The position numbers and the translations under genes were made by a program. A stretch of 18,071 nucleotides of DNA from Eubacterium sp. UBA3782 (GTDB lineage: Bacteria > Bacillota > Clostridia > Lachnospirales > Lachnospiraceae), in the NCBI GenBank assembly GCA_002368795.1, contig DFFG01000069.1, positions 13,413 through 31,483 of the forward strand, in the 5' to 3' direction. A model generated the notes under the pieces. That model made no database searches. It was not told where the DNA came from and was given only the letters and a program-made list of their open reading frames with translations. Positions 1 to 6,582 of this stretch are shown here, piece after piece (within the stretch, counting starts at the first letter, position 1; each line of letters begins with the position of its first letter).

Positions 1-150
1 AACAAGGTCATGTTCCAGGGCTTTGCATGGAACATCAACAGCTTCGATCAGGAGGGCGTCCAGCTCGGAAAGCTTCTGGCAAAGAAGGTCCTGGCAAAGG
101 ATACCGACGGCGCACTCACATCCTACAGCCAGCTTCTGGGCATCTTCTGA
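1..150 (+). CDS. pgi: Glucose-6-phosphate isomerase, C-terminal end (partial)
   Basis: The first bases encode 49 residues ending in TGA at 148-150. The peptide contains GFAWNINSFDQEGVQLGK, which matches the conserved C-terminal region of bacterial glucose-6-phosphate isomerase, including the W-[DN]-INSFDQ-GV-LGK signature and the active-site lysine after it. The enzyme interconverts glucose 6-phosphate and fructose 6-phosphate in glycolysis and gluconeogenesis in the cytoplasm. Only the last tenth or so of the protein is in the window; the 5' part lies to the left. It is followed by a 145-bp gap before the next gene. Recognition rests on memory of the family signature, which is strong here. 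Confidence 0.88.
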   Translation, partial: NKVMFQGFAWNINSFDQEGVQLGKLLAKKVLAKDTDGALTSYSQLLGIF

Positions 151-166
151 TCCCGGAAAAAAAATT

Positions 167-189
167 CTGGACCTGGCAGCCAGATCCAG
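167..189. repeat. Hairpin downstream of pgi
   Basis: An inverted repeat CTGGA-C-CTGG / CCAG-A-TCCAG with a 3-base CAG loop gives a 9-bp stem interrupted by one C/A mismatch. A run of A (157-164) lies on its left, so on the minus strand the hairpin is followed by a T tract like an intrinsic terminator. No leftward gene ends here, so any role as a terminator is unclear. It may simply be part of the pgi 3' region. Confidence 0.35.
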
Positions 190-295
190 TGAAATATGCA
201 GACTGCGGCAGCAGGCCGCCGGATGCAGGGGCTGCACAGCACAGCGCCTTACAGGTGCGAAAAAGAGAATAAATATACGCGGAGGAAAAGCAATT

Positions 296-1156
296 ATGCG
301 GGTAGCAGTTACCTACGACAACGGAAACGTATTTCAGCACTTCGGGCATACCGAATTTTTTAAGGTATATGAGGTGGAGGATGGCAAGGTCGTCTCCAGC
401 GAAGTGATCGGATCTGAGGGCAGCGGCCACGGTGCCCTGGCAGGCCTTCTGGCAGGAAAGAAGATCGACGCACTGATCTGCGGCGGTCTGGGCGGCGGCG
501 CAATGACCGCACTTACCGAGGCCGGCATCGAGGTATGCTCCGGCGTACAGGGAGACGCAGATGAGGCGGTCGAGGCCTACCTGAAGGGCGAGCTCGTTTC
601 CGGCGGCGTAAACTGCGATCACCACGATCATCATCATGACGAGGACCATGGCTGCGGCGAAGGCGGCTGCGGCGAGGGCGGCTGTGGATCCTCCTGCGGC
701 GGCTGCGGACACCACGCACCGGCCATCGAGGGCAAGAATGTCGGCATGAAGTGCCGCGTACACTACAGAGGCACCTTCAACGACGGCACCCAGTTCGACT
801 CCTCCTATGACAGAGGCGAGACGCTGGACTTTGTCTGCGGCGCAGGTATGATGATCCGCGGCTTTGACCAGGCAGTCGCCAACATGGAGGTCGGCGAGAA
901 GGTCGAGATCCATCTGATGCCCGAGGAGGCCTATGGTCCGGCAGATCCGAACGCCATCTTTACTGTAAAGATCAGCGAGCTGCCCGGCTCCGAGACCCTC
1001 AATGTCGCTGATCAGGTCTATCTGCAGAATTCCATGGGCAGATCCTTCCCGGTCAGAGTAGCGGCAAAGGACGAGGAGAACATCACCTTCGATGCCAACC
1101 ATGAGATGGCAGGCAAAGAGCTGAACTTCGCGATCGAGCTGATCAGCGTCGAGTAA
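296..1156 (+). CDS. NifX/NifB-type cofactor-binding domain fused to SlyD-like FKBP peptidyl-prolyl isomerase
   Basis: The start is ATG at 296, preceded by GGAGGAAAAGCAATT; the longer reading frame upstream has no homology. The protein has 286 aa. Residues 1-105 match the dinitrogenase iron-molybdenum cofactor-binding (NifX/NifB C-terminal) fold: MRVAVTYDNG, FGHTEFFKVYEVEDGK, then a glycine-rich ICGGLGGGA turn. Residues 107-140 form a His/Cys/Gly-rich linker with clusters of HH, HHH and repeated CGEGG, which probably binds metal. Residues 148-286 are an FKBP domain of SlyD type (VHYRGTFNDGTQFDSS, MIRGFDQAV, PEEAYG), including the inserted chaperone flap. A terminator follows at 1175. The likely role is metal handling combined with prolyl isomerase or chaperone activity in the cytoplasm. 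In classic SlyD the His/Cys-rich stretch is a C-terminal tail, whereas here it sits between the domains. The domain calls are firm; the function is inference. Confidence 0.87.
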   Translation: MRVAVTYDNGNVFQHFGHTEFFKVYEVEDGKVVSSEVIGSEGSGHGALAGLLAGKKIDALICGGLGGGAMTALTEAGIEVCSGVQGDADEAVEAYLKGELVSGGVNCDHHDHHHDEDHGCGEGGCGEGGCGSSCGGCGHHAPAIEGKNVGMKCRVHYRGTFNDGTQFDSSYDRGETLDFVCGAGMMIRGFDQAVANMEVGEKVEIHLMPEEAYGPADPNAIFTVKISELPGSETLNVADQVYLQNSMGRSFPVRVAAKDEENITFDANHEMAGKELNFAIELISVE

Positions 1157-1174
1157 TAGATATCTGCAAAAAAT

Positions 1175-1238
1175 AACACCCTCTATCCAGACATACGGCT
1201 GCGTGACAGCCTGAAATCCGGATGGAGGGTGTTTTTTT
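1175..1238 (+). terminator. Intrinsic terminator after the NifX-FKBP gene
   Basis: AACACCCTC-TATCC pairs with GGATG-GAGGGTGTT across a central loop and is followed directly by a run of seven or eight T. It begins about 20 bp past the stop codon and fits a rho-independent terminator well. Confidence 0.88.
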
Positions 1239-1367
1239 ATTTACTATATTTTTAGTGAAAAATGTGTAGTTTTGTGAGAAAATATAAGAGAAGTCCGGAC
1301 ATAGACAGATAAATACGGGGCAGGATGGTTACCAGAAATCAACGGTTCAGAAGCGGAGGTGTAAATA

Positions 1368-1910
1368 ATGGCAGTTGATTATGAAGCACTGAAGGAGGAG
1401 GCCCTTTCCTGCGGCTTTTCCCATGTGGGCGATCTGAATGCGGACACGATCGTGCTCAGGCCCGAGGTACGTGCGGCCTGCGCGGAAAACAAATGTCACT
1501 CCTATGGCAAGAACTGGGTATGCCCGCCCGGCTGCGGTACGCTGGAGGAGTGCGGAGAGCAGATCCATTCCTACAAAAGAGGTCTGATCCTGCAGACCAC
1601 CGGCGAGATGGAGGACAGCTTTGACGTTGAAGCCATGATGGAGCTGGCCGAGCGCCAGGGCAAGAACATGAGCGAGTTTGCTTCCAGGATCAGGAAGCGC
1701 TATCCTGGCGCGCTGGTTTTGGGCGACGGGCAGTGCAGAAACTGCAAGACCTGCACCTACCCGGATGCACCCTGCCGCTTCCCGGAAAAACGCTCTTCGG
1801 CTATGGAGGCCTACGGCATGGTGGTCAGCGAGGTCTGCGCGAAAAACGATATCCCGTACTATTACGGTCCAGGCACCCTGACCTATGTGGGCTGCATCCT
1901 GATCGAGTAA
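1368..1910 (+). CDS. DUF2284 cysteine-rich metal-binding protein
   Basis: The ATG at 1368 follows GCGGAGGTGTAAATA, a clear ribosome binding site. The 180-aa protein matches DUF2284, an uncharacterised family annotated as predicted metal-binding. The visible cysteines are C38, C43, C52, C56 and C62 in the N-terminal half (CHSYGKNWVCPPGCG), then C123-x2-C126-x2-C129 and C136 (CRNCKTCTYPDAPC), which resembles an iron-sulfur binding site. It closes with YYYGPGTLTYVG, typical of the family. There are no signal peptide or membrane segments, so it is probably cytoplasmic. It appears monocistronic, lying between the terminator at 1175 and a convergent gene on the other strand. The biochemical role is unknown. 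Confidence 0.85.
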   Translation: MAVDYEALKEEALSCGFSHVGDLNADTIVLRPEVRAACAENKCHSYGKNWVCPPGCGTLEECGEQIHSYKRGLILQTTGEMEDSFDVEAMMELAERQGKNMSEFASRIRKRYPGALVLGDGQCRNCKTCTYPDAPCRFPEKRSSAMEAYGMVVSEVCAKNDIPYYYGPGTLTYVGCILIE

Positions 1911-1964
1911 AACAGCAGGCGGTCACAGGCTGTGCGCGGACAGAGTCCTTCTATTTGGCACCAC

Positions 1965-2005
1965 AAAAAAAGCCGGCGGTGCTCCTGCAGGAAGCAGAGC
2001 ACCGC
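1965..2005 (-). terminator. Intrinsic terminator of the thioesterase gene
   Basis: GCGGTGCTC (1976-1984) pairs with GAGCACCGC (1997-2005). Read on the minus strand, the 9-bp stem is followed by seven T (the A run at 1965-1971). It lies just past the stop codon of the leftward thioesterase gene and in the gap between convergent genes. Confidence 0.82.
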
Positions 2006-2011
2006 ACGGTG

Positions 2012-2497
2012 TTACATGATATCGGTATTGTGTTTTTTGCGCATGGCTTTATGGCGAAGCGCTGCCTGATAATAGGCCTGCTCTGAGATGCTCTCGATCT
2101 TCAGGCCGTAGGGCACCGGCGTGGGTTTGCCGTCTTTGTCGATGCAGACCTCGGTGAAGAACGCCCGGTTGATCACATGGCGCATGCCGGTGGGCTGATC
2201 CTCCACATAGGTGTCCACGCACACCTCCATGGAGGTATGGCCGACATAGATGACGAAAGCTTCCATGACAATGATGTCATTCAGCCTGGCGCTGCGCTTG
2301 AAATCCAGATGCTCGATGGAAGCAGTGGTGACAGGATTTCCCGCGTGCCTCCAGGCAGCCAGAGCGGCGATCTCGTCAAGCCATTCCAGAAGTCTTCCGC
2401 CAAAGAGCATGCCGGAGCTGTTCAGGTCAGGCGCCTTGATCAGCTTGTAGGCTTCACAGCGGGAATCACTGACGGATTTATAGCCTTTTTCATACAT
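2012..2497 (-). CDS. Acyl-CoA thioesterase, hotdog fold (YciA/ACOT-like)
   Basis: The chosen start is the ATG complementary to 2495-2497, because GGAGGGATCTGGGCT precedes it on the minus strand; the upstream extension has no homology. The protein has 161 aa. GMLFGGRLLEWLDEIAALAA (residues 29-48) carries the hotdog helix with the family's catalytic Asn26/Asp41 pair, and VGHTSMEVCV (85-94) is the second conserved block. Enzymes of this group hydrolyse acyl-CoA to free acid and CoA and act as cytoplasmic hexamers or trimers. The length fits a single hotdog domain plus a short C-terminal tail. It is transcribed alone, away from the DUF2804 gene, and ends in its own terminator. Substrate chain length cannot be read from sequence. 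Confidence 0.85.
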   Translation of the reverse strand: MYEKGYKSVSDSRCEAYKLIKAPDLNSSGMLFGGRLLEWLDEIAALAAWRHAGNPVTTASIEHLDFKRSARLNDIIVMEAFVIYVGHTSMEVCVDTYVEDQPTGMRHVINRAFFTEVCIDKDGKPTPVPYGLKIESISEQAYYQAALRHKAMRKKHNTDIM

Positions 2498-2578
2498 AGC
2501 CCAGATCCCTCCGATACAGATCGTATGCAGGGCCCGTGTTTCTGCACGGGTCATAGGATAAAAAACAGCATCATGTCT

Positions 2579-2584
2579 ACTATA
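2579..2584 (-). promoter_or_regulatory. Likely extended -10 promoter of the thioesterase gene
   Basis: On the minus strand the sequence reads TGGTATAGT, an extended -10 (TGn plus TATAGT), with no good -35. It would start transcription about 75 nt upstream of the thioesterase start codon. The predicted leader contains a small hairpin, CCCGTG/CACGGG (2533-2550). The call is sequence-based only. Confidence 0.4.
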
Positions 2585-2686
2585 CCACCATAGGCGGCAG
2601 AAGGGGCAGAAAAATACCGAAGGGCAGAGGATATTTATCAAAACGAAAGGAAAGCGGGAGCCGAAAGAAGAAACGAGGGCAGAAAA

Positions 2687-3760
2687 ATGAGAAATCATGA
2701 GGTCACCAGAAAACAGCAGCTGCTGGATCCGGGCGGCAATATTGCCGAGCCCGGCTGGGCAAGGCGGCCGGTCTGGATCTACAGCAGAGAGGATATCCGC
2801 GCGCCAAAGCTGCGGATCAAAGAATGGGATTATTACATCGTCATCCATGACGGAAAAAAGGACGGAACGGAAAGCTTTGCCGCTGCCTTTACAGTGTCGG
2901 ATGACGGCTACGTGGGCCTGCAGTCGGTCTCCCTTCTTCATCTAGGCGAGGCAGACCCGCAGGAACATACCGAGACGATCCTGAACGTATTTCCCATGGG
3001 CAGGCATCAGCTGCCCCCGTCATCCGGGGAGGGAAACACGCTCTACCAGGATGGACGGCTGTATCTGCACTTCCGGAAGAACCCGGGAGAGCGCCGGATC
3101 GAGTGCCGGTTTGACGCCTTTCAGGATGGAAAACCGCTGTCGGCGGACATCCGTCTTGACGAGCCGGAGATGGACAGCATGGTGATCGCGACGCCATTCC
3201 CGAAAAAAGGCGCTTTCTACTATAATCAGAAGATCAACTGCATGCGGGCGTCCGGTGAGGTGATATTTGACGGAAAAACCTACCGCTTCAATCCCGAATA
3301 TGATTTCGGGACCCTTGACTGGGGGCGGGGCGTGTGGACGTATGACAACACCTGGTACTGGGGCAACGGAAATGCTGTTGTGGATGGCCATACGGTGGGC
3401 TTCAATATCGGATACGGCTTTGGAGACACCTCTGCGGCCAGCGAGAACATCCTGATCGTGGACGGGAAAGCTCACAAGCTGGATGACGTGGACTTTGGCA
3501 TTCCAAACGATCCGGATCCAAAGGCCATGGACGGCCCGGAATATATGGCGCCATGGCACATGACCTCGTCTGACGGCAGGTTCGAGATGACCTTTACGCC
3601 GGTCCTTGACCGGGCGGCAAAGCTGGATTTCAAGGCGATCGTCAGCGACCAGCATCAGGTTTTCGGGCGTATGAGCGGAAAAGCCGTGCTCGATGACGGC
3701 GAGGTGCTGGAGTTTACCGATGTCCTCTGCTTTGCTGAAAAAGTTCACAACCGCTATTAA
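2687..3760 (+). CDS. DUF2804 family protein
   Basis: The ATG at 2687 has only a weak purine-rich stretch (GAGGGCAGAAAA) upstream. The 357-aa protein matches DUF2804: QQLLDPGGNIAEPGWARRP at the N terminus, IYSREDI, IKEWDYYIV, and later RGVWTYDNTWYWGNGN and FNIGYGFGDTSAASEN. The family is predicted to form a lipocalin-like beta structure related to carotenoid hydratase-type proteins, but no reaction is established. No signal peptide or transmembrane segment is visible. The gene is divergent from the thioesterase gene with a 189-bp gap, so the two may be regulated from the same interval. The length is normal for the family and the frame is intact. Confidence 0.82.
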   Translation: MRNHEVTRKQQLLDPGGNIAEPGWARRPVWIYSREDIRAPKLRIKEWDYYIVIHDGKKDGTESFAAAFTVSDDGYVGLQSVSLLHLGEADPQEHTETILNVFPMGRHQLPPSSGEGNTLYQDGRLYLHFRKNPGERRIECRFDAFQDGKPLSADIRLDEPEMDSMVIATPFPKKGAFYYNQKINCMRASGEVIFDGKTYRFNPEYDFGTLDWGRGVWTYDNTWYWGNGNAVVDGHTVGFNIGYGFGDTSAASENILIVDGKAHKLDDVDFGIPNDPDPKAMDGPEYMAPWHMTSSDGRFEMTFTPVLDRAAKLDFKAIVSDQHQVFGRMSGKAVLDDGEVLEFTDVLCFAEKVHNRY

Positions 3761-3829
3761 AGAAGGAACATCGGGATGTTTTGGAGCAGCGAATGCAAAC
3801 CGCTCTTTAGCTGACGTCTGGCCTGTGGG

Positions 3830-3858
3830 TTGACGCCGCACGGCACAGCCAGTAAGAT
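3830..3858 (+). promoter_or_regulatory. Candidate sigma-A promoter of the TIGR00266 gene
   Basis: A TTGACG hexamer (3830-3835) and TAAGAT (3853-3858) are separated by exactly 17 bp. The gene's AAGGAGG ribosome binding site and start codon follow about 35-45 bp downstream. The -35 is strong and the -10 moderate. Confidence 0.5.
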
Positions 3859-3902
3859 AACAGAAGCATCAACTGATTAATCAATATAAGGAGGCAGAAA
3901 AG

Positions 3903-4571
3903 ATGCAATACAACATTATCGGAAAACCGTTTCCCGTGGTAGAGTGCCAGTTATCCTCAGGAGAAAAGATGCTCACTGAGGGAGGCTCCATGGTATGGAT
4001 GAGTGCAAATATGGATATGGACACCACTTCAGCAGGCGGACTTGGCCGGTTCTTCTCCGGTGAAAGTATTTTCCAGAATATCTATACGGCAAAGGGCGGT
4101 CCGGGAACCATCGCCTTCGGCTCCAGCTTTCCCGGAGAGATCGCTGTGATCGATGTGACTTCCGGCAGCTGGATCTTCCAGAAATCGGCATTCCTGGCCA
4201 GCGAAGCCAGCGTCTCTCTGAGCGTACACTTCCGGAAAAAACTGGGCAGCGGCCTGTTTGGCGGTGAAGGCTTCATCATGCAGAAGCTTTCCGGCAGCGG
4301 CCTGGCCTTTGTCGAGATCGACGGCACGCTGGTCGAGCGCAAGCTGGCACCGGGAGAGAAGCTCATCGTGGACACCGGCAACGTGGCTGGCTTCACCGAG
4401 GGCGTGGATATGGACATCGTCCCGGTCAAGGGGCTCAAGAACAAGCTGCTCGGCGGCGAGGGGCTGTTCAACACCATCCTCACCGGCCCGGGAACCGTAT
4501 TGCTTCAGACCATGCCCATCAGCAGTGTGGCAGGCGCCATCCGGCCCTACATCCCCTCCGGCAACGCATAA
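3903..4571 (+). CDS. TIGR00266/AIM24 family protein
   Basis: The start is ATG at 3903 after AAGGAGGCAGAAAAG. The 222-aa protein matches the TIGR00266 (AIM24-like) family: VECQLSSGEKMLTEGGSMVWM, GLGRFFSGESIFQNIYTA, and a C-terminal half with KNKLLGGEGLFNTILTGPGT repeating the motif of the first half. The duplicated glycine-rich GGEG/SGES blocks suggest the double-stranded beta-helix fold known for this family. No membrane segment or signal peptide is seen. Bacterial members have no established function; the mitochondrial homologue affects inner membrane organisation, which does not transfer directly. It is monocistronic, with a probable promoter at 3830 and a strong terminator at 4637. Confidence 0.88.
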   Translation: MQYNIIGKPFPVVECQLSSGEKMLTEGGSMVWMSANMDMDTTSAGGLGRFFSGESIFQNIYTAKGGPGTIAFGSSFPGEIAVIDVTSGSWIFQKSAFLASEASVSLSVHFRKKLGSGLFGGEGFIMQKLSGSGLAFVEIDGTLVERKLAPGEKLIVDTGNVAGFTEGVDMDIVPVKGLKNKLLGGEGLFNTILTGPGTVLLQTMPISSVAGAIRPYIPSGNA

Positions 4572-4636
4572 GACGGTATAGAACCCATCTGGCGGATGGA
4601 GATCTAAACCATTAATACATTGCAGCAGGGATAAAT

Positions 4637-4707
4637 AAAAAACTGCCGTATGAAGAAAAATGCGGACGGCCATTTGGCCGGCACGTTTCTCATACGGCAG
4701 TTTTTTT
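4637..4707 (+). terminator. Strong branched intrinsic terminator
   Basis: CTGCCGTATGA (4643-4653) pairs perfectly with TCATACGGCAG (4690-4700), extended by A/T pairs and followed by seven T. Inside it a second hairpin, CGGCC-ATTT-GGCCG (4667-4680), makes the structure branched. The flanking A and T runs make it potentially bidirectional. It ends the TIGR00266 transcript. Confidence 0.85.
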
Positions 4708-4799
4708 CATGCCATTTGGCATTAGTGTAAGCAACCGTATAGAATCTGAAAAACAGGCCTTGGGGCGTTGAGGAGGAGAAAAGAATTTTGAAAAAAGCC

Positions 4800-4828
4800 T
4801 TTTCAAAAATAGAAAAAAGGCTTACAAT
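4800..4828 (+). promoter_or_regulatory. Probable promoter of the tRNA-Ala gene
   Basis: TTTTCA (4800-4805) and TACAAT (4823-4828) are 17 bp apart, and the tRNA begins 19 bp after the -10. The region also contains an AAGCCTTTT/AAAAGGCTT inverted repeat overlapping the spacer. Confidence 0.45.
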
Positions 4829-4847
4829 AATTCGGGTAAATAAATAC

Positions 4848-4920
4848 GGGGCATTAGCGCAGTTGGGAGCGCGCTACATTCGCATTGTAGAGGCCGTGGG
4901 TTCGAATCCCATATGCTCCA
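4848..4920 (+). tRNA. tRNA-Ala (anticodon CGC)
   Basis: A full cloverleaf can be drawn: acceptor stem GGGGCAT (4848-4854) with ATGCTCC (4913-4919), D stem GCGC/GCGC, anticodon stem CTACA/TGTAG with loop TTCGCAT (4879-4885), and T stem GTGGG/CCCAT with loop TTCGAAT. Position 4920 is the discriminator A, and CCA is not encoded. Anticodon CGC reads the alanine codon GCG. The gene is complete, and the integrase gene of an accessory element lies just beyond its 3' end, the classic tRNA-integration arrangement. Confidence 0.93.
4901..4920 (+). other. Presumed attL core in the tRNA 3' end
   Basis: Tyrosine integrases of this type commonly recombine within the T loop to acceptor-stem segment of a tRNA gene and restore it. 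The segment TTCGAATCCCATATGCTCCA is therefore the expected core next to the integrase gene. No matching direct repeat was found by eye elsewhere in the window, so this is placed by analogy only. Confidence 0.3.
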
Positions 4921-4933
4921 TTCGGGTGGAGGT

Positions 4934-4975
4934 CCGGAAATGTTGAGAAATCAGCGTTTCCGGGCTTTCTTTATT
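4934..4975 (+). terminator. Possible terminator after the tRNA
   Basis: CCGGAAA (4934-4940) pairs with TTTCCGG (4957-4963) around a 16-base loop and is followed by a T-rich stretch (GCTTTCTTTATT). It could end tRNA transcription and would have come in with the element if the attL assignment is right. Confidence 0.5.
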
Positions 4976-4986
4976 ATCCAGAAAAC

Positions 4987-5015
4987 TGTCCCCATTTGCA
5001 TTGATTTGTCCCCAT
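4987..5015. repeat. Two TGTCCCCAT direct repeats beside the integrase
   Basis: TGTCCCCAT occurs at 4987-4995 and again at 5007-5015, a period of 20 bp (two helical turns), between the tRNA and the integrase stop codon. A third copy of the 7-base core lies inverted at 6503-6509, upstream of the integrase. The placement suits arm-type integrase or excisionase binding sites; this is inference. Confidence 0.4.
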
Positions 5016-5021
5016 CCTGCT

Positions 5022-6422
5022 TTAAATACCCCACATTGCTCTGGAAACCGCGTCCGCATCGGCGGGTATGGGCCTGTCGCTGGGCATGTCATAATATCTC
5101 TTTGTGGTCTGGATATCCCGATGGCCGACCCACTGCTGCACTTTTTTCTCTGGTATCTGTGCTTCCATCATTAATGTTACGTAGGTTCGACGAAGGGTAT
5201 GGACACCAGCGATCTTATCTTCAAGTCCCAATTTGCGCAGGGTTTTTCTCATTGCCTTCAGAAATGAAGTGCCATGGATGCGCTTTCCGTTTTTCTGAAC
5301 AAAGACCCATTCACTCTGAATTCCTTGACGTTCGTTCTCGGATCTGATCAGTTCCAGAATATCCGATGCTTCCTTTGGAAGAGGGATGCAGCGATGATCA
5401 TGACCGGCCTTTAAGTGGTCTACCACATCAAAACCCCGCTGTCTGGGTTTTCCGTCAATGATTTCATAGTGCGGGACTTCTTCTCTGCCCAAGGTGATCA
5501 CCCGGGCTTCCAGATCAAGGTCAGTCCATTTGAGGCAGCAAAGCTCGCCTACCCGCATGCCACAGTACATATCGATCTTCAGACCGAGATAAGAGGTGTT
5601 GAAATGGGATTTTTCGTAAAGCTCTGACAACGTATTCAGAAATCCTTCCCTTTCCTCGGGAAGAATTGTGGCATTTTCTTTGGTATGGATCCGTCCTTTG
5701 TCGAAAGAATCCTTTCGGGGCCGGGGAACGTATTTGATCGTTTCCTTCGTGATCCGTTCTTCCATCATCCCAAACTTTACGATGCCTCTCCACACTCCGC
5801 GAATCTGATCATATACTTTGGACGTCATTGAGGCGCGGTTATTGAGCTCATTAAACCAGGAGCTGATGGCCGAAGCCTTGAGCTTGTTCAGAGACACTTT
5901 GGTAATTGGCTGAGCCTTATAATATTTGTTCCAGATCGCCTGATCCCTTACGATCGTGTTCATGCTGACATTTCTACTCTCGATCCGGAAGCGGATCCAG
6001 TCATCATAGAGACCTGCCAGGGATTCCGGGGAGATATCAGAATCTGTGGAAACGATATGATAGAACACAAGTAATTTTTCTTCCAGCTCTTCTTTTGTCT
6101 GTGCACACATCTTCCGGATCTTCCCATTGTCATTGACACGGGTTAACCAGCCGCCGCGCTTCTTTTTGGTTTTTCCATAAGTATCGTTGCGTGGTGATAT
6201 TTTATAAGGATGTATCTGATAGATTAACTGTCGCTTATTTTCCTCCATATGCTTTATTGCATCCAGTATTGCCGCTTCGAAGTTTATTGTATCATCTGTA
6301 GACATTTTCCTCAAATTCTGAATGTTTGCCGTGAGCCGATCTGCCTCTTCCTGTAACTGTTGGAGCTGTTCTGCCTGAACCAGAACTGAAGAAAAAGAAA
6401 CAGGATATTTTTGATTTGCCAT
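5022..6422 (-). CDS. int: Tyrosine recombinase/integrase
   Basis: The minus-strand start is ATG at 6422, preceded by AAAGGGGAAACAACT. The protein has 466 aa. The N-terminal 60 residues are a probable coiled coil. Residues 80-120 look like an arm-binding domain with KTKKKRGGW, residues 133-220 a core-binding SAM-like domain, and residues 240-466 the catalytic domain. The catalytic set is visible: R290 in CGMRVGEL, K338 before HRCIPL, H408 and R411 in HTLRRTY, H434 in VGHRD, and Y443 in TTKRYYD. It would catalyse site-specific integration and excision through a covalent phosphotyrosine. The gene reads toward the tRNA-Ala and stops 101 bp from it; the helicase gene diverges from its other end. 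The frame is intact, so it is probably active. Confidence 0.93.
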   Translation of the reverse strand: MANQKYPVSFSSVLVQAEQLQQLQEEADRLTANIQNLRKMSTDDTINFEAAILDAIKHMEENKRQLIYQIHPYKISPRNDTYGKTKKKRGGWLTRVNDNGKIRKMCAQTKEELEEKLLVFYHIVSTDSDISPESLAGLYDDWIRFRIESRNVSMNTIVRDQAIWNKYYKAQPITKVSLNKLKASAISSWFNELNNRASMTSKVYDQIRGVWRGIVKFGMMEERITKETIKYVPRPRKDSFDKGRIHTKENATILPEEREGFLNTLSELYEKSHFNTSYLGLKIDMYCGMRVGELCCLKWTDLDLEARVITLGREEVPHYEIIDGKPRQRGFDVVDHLKAGHDHRCIPLPKEASDILELIRSENERQGIQSEWVFVQKNGKRIHGTSFLKAMRKTLRKLGLEDKIAGVHTLRRTYVTLMMEAQIPEKKVQQWVGHRDIQTTKRYYDMPSDRPIPADADAVSRAMWGI

Positions 6423-6502
6423 AGTTGTTTCCCCTTTCTTCAGAATTACTTCTGCGAAAAAAGGAGAATTGGTCGAAGATTTAATTTTTTTTTACAGGGA
6501 TC

Positions 6503-6509
6503 GGGGACA
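6503..6509 (-). repeat. Inverted TGTCCCC copy upstream of integrase
   Basis: GGGGACA at this position is the reverse complement of the TGTCCCC core repeated twice downstream of the integrase. It lies in the 160-bp interval between the divergent integrase and helicase genes, where an integrase or regulator could bind. A 7-base match alone is weak. Confidence 0.25.
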
Positions 6510-6582
6510 TTGAAAGCGACTTGTTCCGTATGGATTCCATTCGTTCTTCCATATTTCTTTTAAAGAATCGTGGGAGAGCTTT

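Noticed and set aside
647..715. GGCTGCGG-type repeats as a DNA repeat array
   Set aside because: They are the coding sequence of the Cys/Gly-rich linker, with imperfect short units explained by the protein composition.
116..1102. Long minus-strand ORF opposite the NifX-FKBP gene
   Set aside because: It is the antisense shadow of a well-recognised gene with biased GC codons; it has no ribosome binding site or family resemblance.
2498..2941. N-terminal extension of the thioesterase reading frame
   Set aside because: The extension overlaps the DUF2804 gene, lacks homology, and the internal ATG at 2497 has a good ribosome binding site.
3020..3841. 273-aa minus-strand ORF opposite DUF2804
   Set aside because: It lies antisense to an intact recognised gene and has no family motifs.
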